From Gonatopus flavifemur (lineage: Eukaryota; Arthropoda; Insecta; Hymenoptera; Dryinidae), in NCBI GenBank assembly GCA_018340375.1, contig JAFFJZ010000001.1, positions 16,324,001 to 16,388,000 of the forward strand: a DNA stretch of 64,000 bases, given 5' to 3'. Shown here one piece after another: positions 11,215 through 22,320 of this stretch. The notes under the pieces are model-generated. The model had not been told where the DNA came from and did not search any database. It was given only the letters and a program-made list of their open reading frames with translations. The translations under genes and the position numbers were made by a program. The number at the start of each line of letters is the position of its first letter. Position 1 is the stretch's first letter.

Positions 11215-11395
11215 CCCGAGTAAAAATGTTAATTTCGGTTCGCCAAACGGGACTGGTGCAGACGTGTTGCATTCTTGTGCGGTACTGTTGCAGATTCAGT
11301 GCGGGCACATCACATCCGCAACACTACCGCAGAAAAATGCAACACGCCCGCACCAGTCCTGTTTAGCGAACCCGAAATGAAAATTTTTACTTGGG
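11215..11395. mobile_element. Foldback element with CCCGAG termini and AC duplication
   Basis: The arms are about 57 bp long. The left one runs from CCCGAGTAAAAAT through TTCGGTTCGCCAAAC and GGACTGGTGC to GTTGCAT, and the right one is its near reverse complement ending ATTTTTACTTGGG. AC precedes and follows the element, a 2-bp target duplication. The loop repeats GCGG and TTGC words. The terminus resembles those of the AGATCT and CATATATG islands. Confidence 0.75.
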
Positions 11396-12270
11396 ACACC
11401 AAATTTGGTTTAAAACATTGAGAATGAATTGAAAAATCTGGCTGTGGTCCTGAATCAATTAAGAGAATACAATCGTTAGCACTTAGACAGCACATGAGGT
11501 CTCGTGAAGTGCTATGATTATGTAATTGTTTACGAAGACGAATTGAGACTAGGAAACCGTGAAATATCATTCGAAATTGATGACAAATTTTAACATGATC
11601 CATACAATATACACTGTGGAAAAGCTGTTATTTGTTTCATATTATATCATTCAAAATCGAATCCAATATTGGATATCGAAAACCGAGATATTCTTCATCT
11701 CCGCAGGTTTTTCCAGTCGAATTTTTGCTCGAAACTCTCCGAGATTTCATAAAAGTTTTGAATTTCCTTGAAGTGAATATATTTAATCGATCAATGCTAT
11801 TGACAACTATTTTGATAGAACTTCATTTTCAATTCCTGCTCCTCAATCATGAGAATCTCTAAAGCTTTCTGTAGCTGTTCGTCAATAGAACCATTAGATT
11901 GATGGTAACGGCATGCGCAACCTAGTTCAATACGTGGTTCTCGATAATAGAAACTGCTTCGATTGCTGATGAGAGGATATTTATTTGATCGCCCAGAGTG
12001 ATTCGTACGAGGACATGGTGGATGAATATAAAATCTATGTACGTTGAAATAAACGCTATTAAATGATATTATGTGCGATAAAAATTTATTCATAACTGTG
12101 ATATACTTCGGTGCAATGGAAAAAAAGGGGAATGAATCAAGAGTGTCATTGTCATATTGTGCAATTGGACAATAAAATTCGTACTGTTTTATTTAGGACA
12201 TGCTATTTGAAAGCGAGGATTGAATCGTTTATGAAAGTAAAGGGCACTCAAGTACCAACAAAAGCAAGCC
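11396..12270. other. Intergenic sequence
   Basis: Frames of 60-100 codons on both strands have no recognisable domain. No repeat ends are visible. Confidence 0.4.
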
Positions 12271-12583
12271 AAATTTTGCGCCAACTTTTTTCATAAATTA
12301 TGCGTTCAACGGGAATTTTCATAAATAATAAAATCCACGACCAGGATTAGACTCTAAAGTTGAGTTCCAGTGTTTTTCTGATTTTCTGGCGTGTGTGAGA
12401 GGATTTTGAAAGTGATAACCTCCAACTGCCGAGAATTTTTTGTAATTTTGTTTCCCAATACTTGCAAACTATGAAGAAATCTGAATTGGTATTCTGAATC
12501 CAATCCCAGGTATGGACTTAATTATTATCGATTTCAAATTCAATTTTATCAAGTCATTTATGAAAAAAGTTGGCGCAAAATTT
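12271..12583. repeat. Perfect 28-bp inverted repeat around a 257-bp loop
   Basis: The arm at 12271-12298 begins AAATTTTGCGCCAAC and is repeated exactly in inverted orientation at 12556-12583. A related sequence, AAAATTTTGCGCTACTTTTT, occurs at about 1438-1459. The loop has no coding content. The arms may be ends of a small element or part of a larger one. Confidence 0.7.
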
Positions 12584-12722
12584 CACCCGCTTTTCCTGAT
12601 GCCTGAGTGTCCTGAGTCCAAAAATCAATACAGACTGTGAAAAATCATTCTAAACTTTCAAGAAATTTATGGATTCTCGAATTCTCTGAGAATAATTATC
12701 AAACAATCGAGCTTTCCAATCG

Positions 12723-13362
12723 CCCGTGAAAAAATCGTTCAGGTCTGATTATGCGTGTTCAGGCCTGATCATGGAAATTTTTCGGCAAAATTCTTCGTGT
12801 TCAATACTGACTGCACGTGAATGAGCCTGATTACACCTGGTCGTTCATTTTTGAGTTCTTTCATCACTTCGAAGGCTTCAATTTTGTACCCACGTGAAAA
12901 CCCGTGATCAAGCTTAACCACCAGCGATCATGCCTGACAAACCATTCTTGTTCGTGATCATGCAAAATTTCACCAACTGAGGAATATTCATACAAAATGA
13001 CTCTGTGTTGATTTTTCTATCACAAATACACATGCTTGATCATGCTAAATCGGCCCCAAACGCAGGCGCGTACGCCTGATCACGCATGATCATGCCTAAA
13101 AACTGGAAACTAGAAAATGGGAGCGGCATAAACACAATAAGTAGAAATAATGAACAATAAATTAGTGATTGATAACATTGTTAAAGTTTCATTCCTTACG
13201 GAAAACTTATTGATTTTGTATGAATTTTTCATGTATAATGGAGCATAATCGAGCGTGATTGGGCGTGATTGGGCATGATTAGTCCTCATCACATGGGTAC
13301 AAAATTGAGGCCTGATCACGGCTGATCAGGCCGTGAGCAAGCGTGGACAATTTTTTAACGAG
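12723..13362. mobile_element. TGATCA word-island element, copy 1
   Basis: The left end is CCCGTGAAAAAATCG; the right end is degraded but homologous to copy 2, which ends TTTTTCCACGGG. The interior contains many CGTGATCA, GCATGATCATGC, GCCTGATCA and TGATTGGGC words in both orientations around a word-poor centre. Much of it is colinear with 22490-23100, which proves a dispersed family. No protein is encoded. Confidence 0.8.
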
Positions 13363-13635
13363 TCGTTGAAAATTGTTTAAGAATTGACTTAGAATCGTCA
13401 TTCATTGATGCCTACGATTTATCATCTTGGAATATATTTGAGTAAACTAAGCCGCTGATATAAATAATTCAAACATTAATAAAATTGTGATACTCATGAG
13501 GGACATCAATTTGTAGTTTTTCCCCAACGCAAGTGTTGAAGAATTTGTGAATGACTAGAGCATTTTTGCTAGGAGCGTTCGTTGTATTCAAATTGGAATC
13601 CTCAATCCAAAATCACTGCAACCATTACTCACAGG

Positions 13636-14607
13636 TTTTAACTGGTCAACGGCGGTCCTAGGTTATTTTCGACAGGGTGAGCTGGTGCATTATTGTAGTA
13701 CAAAACCCAAGAGTCATCTGTCTGCCTATAAATCTGGCCTGCTCTTCTTGTGAATTGCTCCACGTGAACTACACGTAACATCCGAATAATATTCCGTGTT
13801 GGCAGTTTAATTCGATGGAAGAAACTCATAATGTCCAATCTCACGATAATCGAACAACATTGTCAGCATAATCTTCATTTCTTAGCCACTTTGGCGGGAT
13901 CTTTTCGGTGTTTCTTCACCTTCTGCGCGATATTCGCTCAATTGGTTGGTTAGATTCGGATCATAAGTATGGATCCAAGTCTTATCTATCCTGATAATGC
14001 GTTCCATAATGCGCTGATAGTCGGAAATCATCTTCACAGATTTTAACGTGATGGTCTGTTTTGAAAAAATGGAGTGTTTTACGTACCAATCGAGATTTGA
14101 TTCGTCTGAGGACTTGACTGATTTCTTTGCAATACTAACATCATCAACAAGGTCCCTAATTGTTAATCGGCCTTTTTGGAGCACCAAATTTTAGATTTGT
14201 TGGGGGTTAGTTTTATCGGTAGAGATTAATGATCGTCCAGAGCGCTGTGCGTCTTTATCTCGTTCTCGACCTCCTTCGAACTGCTTATGCCACTTGTGAA
14301 CGTTACAAGCTTATACACTTGTAAATTTGCCACATTTCTTCCTGACAAAGTCTATTCATCGAAGGCCTCCTGCAGCATTCCCAACGTTTCCACAGAGAAC
14401 ATCTCATTTTATAAACAAAATCTCCTGCAATTTCTTTTCTCAACAAACTCATTATCAGTACAAAATCAGGCGTAGCTCAAACACTGATGACATTTATCAT
14501 GTGAAATTTGGTAGAGATGTCTTTCACAGTGCCACTAACTTGGAGAAGGAATACATATGAAATTTAATATAGCCGTGCAATTTAAATTGAAAACTTTCTC
14601 TTTGGAC
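13636..14607 (-). pseudogene. Degenerate mariner transposase remnant
   Basis: Minus-strand fragments in two frames resemble mariner. They include an LTIRDLVDD helix-turn-helix segment, then KTWIHTYDPN followed by EYRAEGEE and PKRSRQS (the first catalytic region), then SWVLYYNNAPAHPVENN (the second catalytic region, where the expected aspartate of DNAPAH is replaced by asparagine). Upstream, 14220-14540 matches the N-terminal coding part of the neighbouring mariner at 14713-15622 with many stops. The 5' terminus is a recognisable but mutated AACTTTCTCTTTGGACACAG near 14607. This is an old, inactive copy in the same orientation as its neighbour. Confidence 0.75.
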
Positions 14608-14712
14608 ACAGTAGGATGAACAACTGTGGAAATCATGGAGCTTGTATTCAAACTGAACATATAAATTGATGAAAAACTAGTCAAAGATTGATCACAGTTA
14701 TCACAGTGATCA

Positions 14713-15622
14713 CTGTGGGCAAAAAGTGAGGTGAATTTGTTGGTAAAATGATAAATCTTCATTCATTCTTCTACATCAATTTCATCCCCTTCAAAGTAAT
14801 CCCCTCTCGATAAAATACACTTATGCCAACGTTTTTTCCAATCATCGAAACATGCTAAATAGTCCCTTTCCGGTATAGCCATGAGCGCCTTCTTCGATTC
14901 AGCTTTTATCTCCTCAATCGACTCGAAACGCTTTCCCCGGAGTGGTCTCTTGAGTTTTGGGAATAGCCAGAAGTCACACGGAGCCAAATCAGGCGAATAC
15001 GGTGGTTGCGGAACGATATGCGTCGAATTTTTGGCGAAATGGTCACGAAGAACGAGTGCAGTATGAGACGGTGCATTATCGTGATGCAAAAACCAAGAGT
15101 TGTTGGCCCATAATTCTGGTCTTAATATCCTTCTGATATTCCGATCATATCAGTAAGGTCTCTAACAGTCAACCGACGATTTTTGAGCACTAATTCCTTC
15201 ACTCCATCGACGTGTTGGTGATCTGTTGACGTCGATGGTCGTCCGGAGCGCTTCAAGTCATCAACACGTTCTCGACCCTCTTTGAAGTCTTTGTACCACT
15301 TATAAACATTTTTCTGCGACATGGTAGAATCACCAAAGGCATTCCGCAACATCCCCAAAGTTTCCGCAGCCGAAATTTCATTCCGCAAACAAAATTTGAT
15401 TGCACTTCTCTGCTCAATGAAATCAGACATTGTAAAAATCGAAAAATGCACTCTTGGTCGTTTGGTGAACACAAGCGTAAATGTATTACTGATAATGACA
15501 TTGACATGAAATTTGGCACAGATGTCATCAACAGTCCTGCCAATTCAAGAAAAAAAGAACTAGCCTGAAATGTCAAGCCCGCGAAGTTTAAATTAAAAAT
15601 TAACCTTACTTTTTGCCCACAG
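14713..15622 (-). mobile_element. Internally deleted mariner element
   Basis: The termini are CTGTGGGCAAAAAGTGAGG and, inverted, CCTTACTTTTTGCCCACAG. The right side is followed by TA and the left is preceded by CA, a probable decayed TA target duplication. At 910 bp it is about 0.4 kb shorter than a full mariner (~1.3 kb). The missing piece is internal, so the ends remain recognisable. It lies beside an older relative at 13636-14607. Confidence 0.85.
14763..15430 (-). pseudogene. Mariner transposase, N- and C-terminal parts joined by a deletion
   Basis: The N-terminal part starts MSDFIEQRSAIKF at 15430 and holds the paired helix-turn-helix domain with the linker GRPSTSTD, then RLTVRDLTDMIGISEG, after which the frame stops near 15122. 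The C-terminal part (14763-15089 and slightly upstream) holds HHDNAPSHT and PPYSPDLAPCDFW, the second and third catalytic aspartates of the DD34D triad. The segment with the first catalytic aspartate is deleted and the two halves are in different frames. A catalytically dead element is certain. Its intact terminal repeats could still be recognised by a related transposase. Confidence 0.85.
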
Positions 15623-16730
15623 TACATCTGGATTAACTAACTATTTATCCTTTTTTAATTAGAATGTTAATATCTAGATCATCGATCAAAGGGAAATTCA
15701 TCCTCTTTCAAGAGTAAATTTCGTCTTACACCGCACTATATCAAAATATTTTTTGATTGTTCGAAAAATTGATCCAGAGGAAGCTCCTGAGACGATCGGG
15801 AGCACCCTATGATGACACATTTCGAAAGAACGAGATAAGTTCTGAAAACAAAATACGTGTAGAACGAAATTGTAGGTAATAAAATATACAATAAAATAGT
15901 TTTCAATCGAATTTGGAAGTTCAAAGGTACCGACATTCATTCCTAACGTAGACTACATATTATCGAAGATTTCTTATTCCAGTTACACGAACTAGCTGAG
16001 AAATATCCTTCAATCGATTTTACAGAATTGAGTCGAAACTTGTATGTGCAGCCGTCTGGCCATAAAATATTCTTCCACAAACATCGACATTGCGCTTTAT
16101 CCGAACTTGAGTCTACGTGTGTATGTGTACCCGCACGCTCTGCAACGTACGTTTTTGTACCAACACACTCTTTCGCTCTCGAGAGATCTATTGAGCTTAT
16201 GATATTAGTTGCGGAAGTGATATAAAAAATTTATCGTCTAATTTTCTCATTTATTGGACGCTTGTTTCGTTTGTACACTGACGGTGAATGAAAAAAGTAT
16301 TATGGAACAGAATGTACGGAGTTTCTCTTAATTCTTCCCTCAGTGACAGCAATGTATACGAATAACCGTAACCATAATCGTATCTTCAACCATATAAAGA
16401 AGAGAAAAATCAACTAGATCCATGGGAGAGGAAAGGTTTTCTCGCGTTGCTCTGTTTTAATTTCCACGTATTATTACCAGTAGAGTGATTGATTCTCAAT
16501 TCTTTGAATCATGATACATCATAAGGAAGTGGACAAATTCCAAAAGTTTTTACACAACTTTTTTCACAAGAGAAGGATCGTTTGAAATTTCCTAAAAAAC
16601 AATTGTACAGAAAGCGTTCCTGCAGGGTGGAATTCAGGTAACAAATTTTATACACAAAGTATATAAAATTATTCTACATCCTGTGTCTGAAAATTATATA
16701 CAATTTTTATACAGCATGTGGATAAAACTA
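15623..16730. other. Intergenic sequence
   Basis: No gene is recognised. From about 16645 to 16720 there are TTTTATACA and TATATAAAATT words that continue beyond 17604, suggesting an older island split by the element at 16731-17604. Confidence 0.35.
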
Positions 16731-17604
16731 GTGTTGCCGCGATCTTCGAGCCGATCTCAATAATTTCAAACGATCCGATCTTCGAGCAGAGCTGGAAATT
16801 TCCTATCGGACGAGGGACCCTGGTTAAGAAAAACCATTGATTCTCACCAAATCTTACTGAATCTCGCAAAATCTCATTGAATCTTGGACAATGTTCTGAT
16901 CAAATGTCATGAAATTTCGTTTGTCAGAATCGGGTTATGAAAGAATATTGTATTCAATGTTTAATTAGTAGCAGAGTCGATGATAAGAAAATATGTCTAT
17001 AAAGTGGATTTTTCTTTATCGCCAATCCTCTGAAGATAGATTTAATGATATATTTATCTATTTATTCATTGTAAGATGCATTCATAGAGTTTTTATAACA
17101 TTCATGAAATTTGATTCGCCGAGTCATAAAAATTTTGAGAAAACGTTGTTTTATACTTAAACTTCAAGAGCTTCAGAAATACAGTACAGGCCAAAAGTGT
17201 GAATACACCCAAAGGAAAAACAATTTTCCTAGTTGATGTGTTTGTTTCAGGGAATAAACTTACTTCATTTACATAAGTTTATTGTATTTTATATTGTTTA
17301 GACATTTTTTGCCTATTATTTATGTAGTTTATATGAATTAAATCAATTTCGAACAGCGAAGATGTAAAAATGTTAAATGTCTTTAGGTCAATTCAAACTT
17401 ATGGCCTGTAATGCATGCTCTATTCCAAGGAGCCCCTGGATGCAAGAATTTTTTATTCGCGTTTGTTTTGAACGACGTAGGATCGTGAGATCTTCGATCC
17501 AGCCTGACGATCTTCGAGCCAATCCGAGCTTCGATCCGAGCAGTGGATCTTTCGATCCGATTTGCGAGCCGAGCTCATGCTCAAAACTCGGATCGCGGCA
17601 ACAC
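16731..17604. mobile_element. GATCTTCGAGC-word element with TA duplication
   Basis: The left end is GTGTTGCCGCGATCTTCGAG and the right end CTCGGATCGCGGCAACAC, a strong inverted repeat. TA flanks both sides (16729-16730, 17605-17606). Subterminal sequence is rich in GATCTTCGAGC, CGATCC and GAGCC words. ATAAAAC occurs near both outer flanks, consistent with insertion into one older sequence. A Tc1-type fragment (17187-17408) lies inside. Confidence 0.75.
17187..17408. mobile_element. Tc1-type MITE with TA duplication
   Basis: The left end CAGGCCAAAAGTGTGAATAC resembles Tc1-family termini (GGCCAAAAGT...), and the right end CAAACTTATGGCCTG is its imperfect complement. TA is present on both sides. 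The 222 bp interior has no transposase. It is nested inside the GATCTTCGAGC element. Confidence 0.65.
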
Positions 17605-19863
17605 TATATAAAACTGATAAAAAGGATATTCAAATTCTGTATAAATTGTGCATCTATCATGTATGAACGTTCTAATTGTATGCAATTTTAATACAAGCAT
17701 ACGAATAATTAATTCTTACATTTTAATTCTTTCATCAAAGATTTCCATATCGATCATTGAAATTTGTTTCCATGGATTCGTCGACTAAGAAGAATATCCT
17801 CAGAGTGAAGAATTAAAGGCATTCCATATATAAATGATACAGCAGGTACAGAACCTTCCCAACGAGTGCGAATCATATCAAAATTATCGCTCTTTGAAGG
17901 ACCTTCTGAAATTCACTGTACATATACGTATTATTCATCCAACCCACGTGGTACTCGACATAAGGGTTAATTAAAATTCATACGAATTACATTGCCCGTG
18001 GTTTGCATAAATAAACGAAATCTACATCAGAGGAGCTTGCCGTCTCAACCGGATTTGAGCGCGCATCGTCGACTTCCGATTCATGAATGATGCATAGTCC
18101 GTTGCATCCCATCACGTCATTCGGCATTGCCAACAAGCCGTGCAACGATTCCGATAAAGTATTCCGCAAAAAGCTGATTTTTCTAGTGATTAAATCTTCG
18201 AATGTCAGGAATTCAAATCAACTACTGTTCTCATTTCCATATTCTCTTCAATCAAAGTCACATCTTTGACGCGAAGAAAAAGAAAGCTCGAAATATCCTA
18301 AGAATCGTGATAGAATAAATGGGAAATTATGTTTCCAGTGATTTGTTTTTCCGGGATATTTCATGTTTCATGTTATTGATTGATTTTTTCTTTGAAAATT
18401 TCACAAGAGCGTCGAAATCCTTGAAGAATGTCTAAACAAGCGTTGACTGCGCAAACCTCTTCTCGTTCAACTCTCCCTTTCACGTGATTGGAATTTTTAA
18501 GCGAATTTGACAAAACATATCTGCATAAACCGACTTATTCAATCGTGACTGATGATTTTGATGCAGTGTCTTTCATCGAAACAATTTTTGCACTCAAATC
18601 AAAGTATTTATTCGTAAAGTACTTCAATTTCAAATATATATTAATCGTAATTGATGAAATTAGTTTGGATTTTGTGATTTGTCAAGCACGACACATAAAA
18701 TATCCCTTCAAGTCCAATTCGAAGGAAGTAGATTACACATTTCGGATCTAGTGGGACCTGCAATGATTACTAACAGTTTCAGAAACTCAAAAGTGAAGGA
18801 AAGAGAAATGACTTTTGAGAACCTTTGAAATACCTCGAAACCTTGAAGTTCTAAGTATAAGGTGCAATTGTTACCTTACCCTCCTCTTCACCTTTGCTTC
18901 TCATACAGATTTCCGGTTACGGTAGAAAGTTGCTCTCCTCGAATGGTTGCAAGTAGAGACAGACATTCCTTCAACTGTACTTTCTTGGCGAAGTCGGGAA
19001 AGGGAAAAGAAATGGAATTTGGTCGTGCGAACTTCTCGTAATTCTCTTTCCTTCCTTGTTTTCCTCCGTGTAATATCTCGTTCTTCGTCTCTCATTTCTT
19101 GAGGTCTTACGATTACGAGGGAACTTGTTCGACTAGAACGGGCGTATATGTATATGAGAAACTATCTACGTACACATGTTCGAGTGTGTACAAGGGTTGT
19201 TGGGTGCATAGGATAGAGTGGATGAAAAATAGGGGAAGAGAAAGCTAGATGCTCGGAAAAGCAGATTGAAAAAATAGAAAGAAATAATATGGTGGAAACT
19301 TGATTTTAGTAGACACAAACTCCTGAAGTTTGGAAAACGCAATTGAAATATTGGATTGTCAGTTGACAGTTCGATACTACTCGTATAGAGATTTTTGATC
19401 GGCCCATTAATGACACATGAATGGACCATAAACGTCGATAATTGCACGTTAATGGCGGGCATTGATGATTAATCAAGGGTTGACTATTGAATGGTAATAG
19501 TGATAATGATGAGTGTGGGTCCGGTATAATGGCGGCGAATAATCAGTTATGTACGAAACTAATGATTAGTCAGGTAATTAGGTGAAATGATTTTGACTTA
19601 TAGCCAGGCACTTATGCTGTTCGAACGTGCCTCATAATGCCAAATTACTGAACCGTAGATTCATGATAACCATTTGCTTCGTTGGTGAGACTCTATCGTT
19701 TCAGCACAGTTGCGGAAATTCATTCGAAATATTTTATGGAGATGTCCTTGATTAACCTATCAACTCCCAAATGTCAGTATATAAAAAATCACGAATGCAA
19801 CATAAAAAATGATAACTACGATTGACGTTTAAAATTTTTAGAGCTGAGATTTTACAAGATTAA
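17605..19863. other. Intergenic sequence
   Basis: No gene is supported. An 87-codon plus-strand frame at 18488-18751 has ordinary amino-acid composition but no domain I recognise. 19180-19600 contains degenerate ATTAATGG/CCATTAAT-like words. Confidence 0.35.
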
Positions 19864-20976
19864 CCCTTTCTGACCTGGTTTGATTCTGATAATGATGAAA
19901 ACTTATTTTTCAATAGGGAATAGTTTCTATAGCTCTTAGTATGAACTCTGAATTTTTACAGAATTTTTAGTAAGGATGGACACAGGGTGTCTATGACTAG
20001 AACATAGGAGGGAAAATTCGATATAAAAAATTCTGCATTCATGATTTAGAATTTGTATTAGTATTTCACAGTAAAAAGTGGAACTCACTTCCTTTCTGAA
20101 TATCAGCTTATTTTAAGGTGCAACTAAAGCAAGCCATATCTCCACTAAAATTGAGCATGAAAAACAAATGCCCGCACAATGGAGGAGACTGAATTTCAGT
20201 GAAATTTGAAAGTAAGTTGCAACCACATTCAGACTGACTTTTTACAGTATTAATTTTGTTTTCAATCGAATTTTCCATACAAAAATGTTTCATATTATAC
20301 AGAAAATTTCACATATTCATAAAATATGTATACTAAATCATACATATCCCTGGGAAAAAATGAAAATCGACTTATTCAAGACCCTGTTCGACCCCAAGTT
20401 GGAATGGTTTGTATGCAGACAGGGCCTTGGACCCTGTAAATATTACTCCGGTGACTTCTTAGACTATCATGAGGTCTTGCTAGGCCTCGCAAGACTCCCT
20501 TATGAGCTTCGTGAAGCCTTGCGAGGCCCAAAGAATGACTGGAGTAATTTCTACTAAAGGATGCCCCAGTTCTCAATCGGAGAAGTTTTCACCCGGGTCA
20601 TGTATATAAAATATGTGACTATGAAAATATGGAGTGAACATTTGCATCAGATGTATGGTACTATTCGAGGGCATAAAATTCCCTAAACTGTACCTAATAC
20701 TTGAATCTATGGAAAATTTGTGAAATAAAGATATCATCATTACATTGAAATTTTTGTCTTCTTCTGAAAAAATTACCTTTTTCACTGATTTTCCTCTACT
20801 CTGATTTGAGTTGGAAATGAAATGAGATTATAAAATCCTTGTGAAGCAATGAAAATCGTGTTCCCAAATAGGAAGTTCCTTGCTGTAAAATTGAACATGA
20901 TCGGATGAAATCAAAGCAATCCTAATTTATTCCAGTGCCTTGAGAACATACTCATTCTTATGTTTTTTACATGTTG

Positions 20977-21285
20977 CACGGAGAAAAAGGAATTCGCTGT
21001 GGCAGTGAAATCTACTTTTGCTGGGTTCCTTTTGCCAGAGCAGCAAATTTTTTGCTGTGACAGCAAAAAATGTTTGCTATCCCAGCAAAATTTGTTTGAT
21101 ATTCTGTATATAATACTGAAAATTTGCTTGCGGAGCAAACATTTTTTGCTGCAACAGCTAAAAAATTGCTGTCGTAGCTAACACGATTGCTGTTATAGCA
21201 AATTTTTAGCTAGGTCAGCAAAAAATGTTGCTATTCTATATATAATACCTTGATTTGCTGCGCCAGCAAATTTTTTCTCTCCGTG
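20977..21285. mobile_element. TTGCTG/CAGCAA word-island element, copy 2
   Basis: The ends are CACGGAGAAAAAGGAATTCG and TTTTTTCTCTCCGTG. About fifteen TTGCTG/CAGCAA half-sites follow the same order as copy 1 but in inverted orientation, so the two are homologous and not independent low-complexity sequence. No clean target duplication is seen (TG left, CG right). Confidence 0.8.
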
Positions 21286-21759
21286 CGCTTTTTTTCGAGA
21301 ATTGCGCTAATTAGGGCTGAACACTATCTTATTCAAGTTTGAAGTTTCAGAACTTATCCCTCTGCCGTACAAAACAAAAACGTGGTTAACTCAATTTTTC
21401 ATCAAAATGTGATTCTGGTATCATTCGATTCGGGAAATTTCACTGAATGAGGTGAGATAAAAGAATGTTGAGTCAACTGAATTATCGATTGAAATAAATT
21501 CCCGCTCAGTCATTCCCATCGGTATTCAGTTGACTCAACCGCGTGGTGAGATTCGCCGTATCCAGACTCTTACAGGGTGGAGGCAAACCTGGTGTTTCCT
21601 CAGTAACCATATCTAATGAAAAATTATCGAATTGACTTCAATTAGAACATTGTGGGAGATTCTATGAAATTTGGCAACAGGCTATCCATAAATTACTTAA
21701 TGTAAAATTAGCACAATTCCAGTACCCCTATTTCTCGTATAACGCATTGGTAACGGAAT

Positions 21760-21915
21760 TCCAAAAGGTATCTTTTAAAAACTTCTGAAAGATTCCTTAA
21801 AACGTTCTTGAAGATATCTTTTAGAAGTAAGAACATTGTAAGAGTTCTGAAAGATATCTTCTCGTGTTGCACAAACTTCTCGCATTGTTCTCAATCATTT
21901 CTGAAAATATCTTTT
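21760..21915. repeat. Word island: AGATATCTTTTAGA
   Basis: AAGATATCTT, GAAAGAT and ATCTTTTA words recur about eight times in both orientations across 155 bp. It directly abuts the CCGATAGG island. Ends are not clear. The vocabulary resembles the island at 46999-47238. Confidence 0.45.
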
Positions 21916-21920
21916 AGACA

Positions 21921-22176
21921 CCCTGGCTGAAAGGTCCGATAGATTCCCATAAATCCCCATCCACCATAGGAACCGATAGGATATTTTATTCCTATCAGTA
22001 TTTATCAGGGTGTAGATCATACCGATAGAAACCCATAGAACATCAGATTCCTCATAGAATCTTATAGAAACCATCAAATTCTGTGACACCAACTGCTATA
22101 GAAACCGATAGTATATCATTGATTCCGATAGGATAGGATTTGACCTGTCGGTTTCTATTGGTCTTTTTGCACAGGG
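21921..22176. mobile_element. CCGATAGG/CCTATCGG word island
   Basis: The ends are CCCTGGCTGAAAGGTCCGAT and CTATTGGTCTTTTTGCACAGGG (inverted, CCCTG...AAAG). The interior has about a dozen CCGATAG, CCCATAGAA, CCTATC and ACCGATAGAAACC words. No coding content. Confidence 0.6.
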
Positions 22177-22320
22177 CGAAGAGTTATATGTACAGAATGA
22201 TATTGACATGGTTTATAGTTTTGAAAAGAACCCGTTTACAACACGAAGTCGGAAAGAAGTCTGTAATAATCTAATGCATTTCCAAAGAATTCTCTATAAC
22301 TCTTGGATGATATGGGGAGG

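Noticed and set aside
14881..15066. Plus-strand 61-codon frame
   Set aside because: It is the antisense shadow of the mariner C-terminal coding region.
18488..18751. 87-codon frame as a small host gene
   Set aside because: No domain, signal peptide or start context that would separate it from chance in AT-rich sequence.
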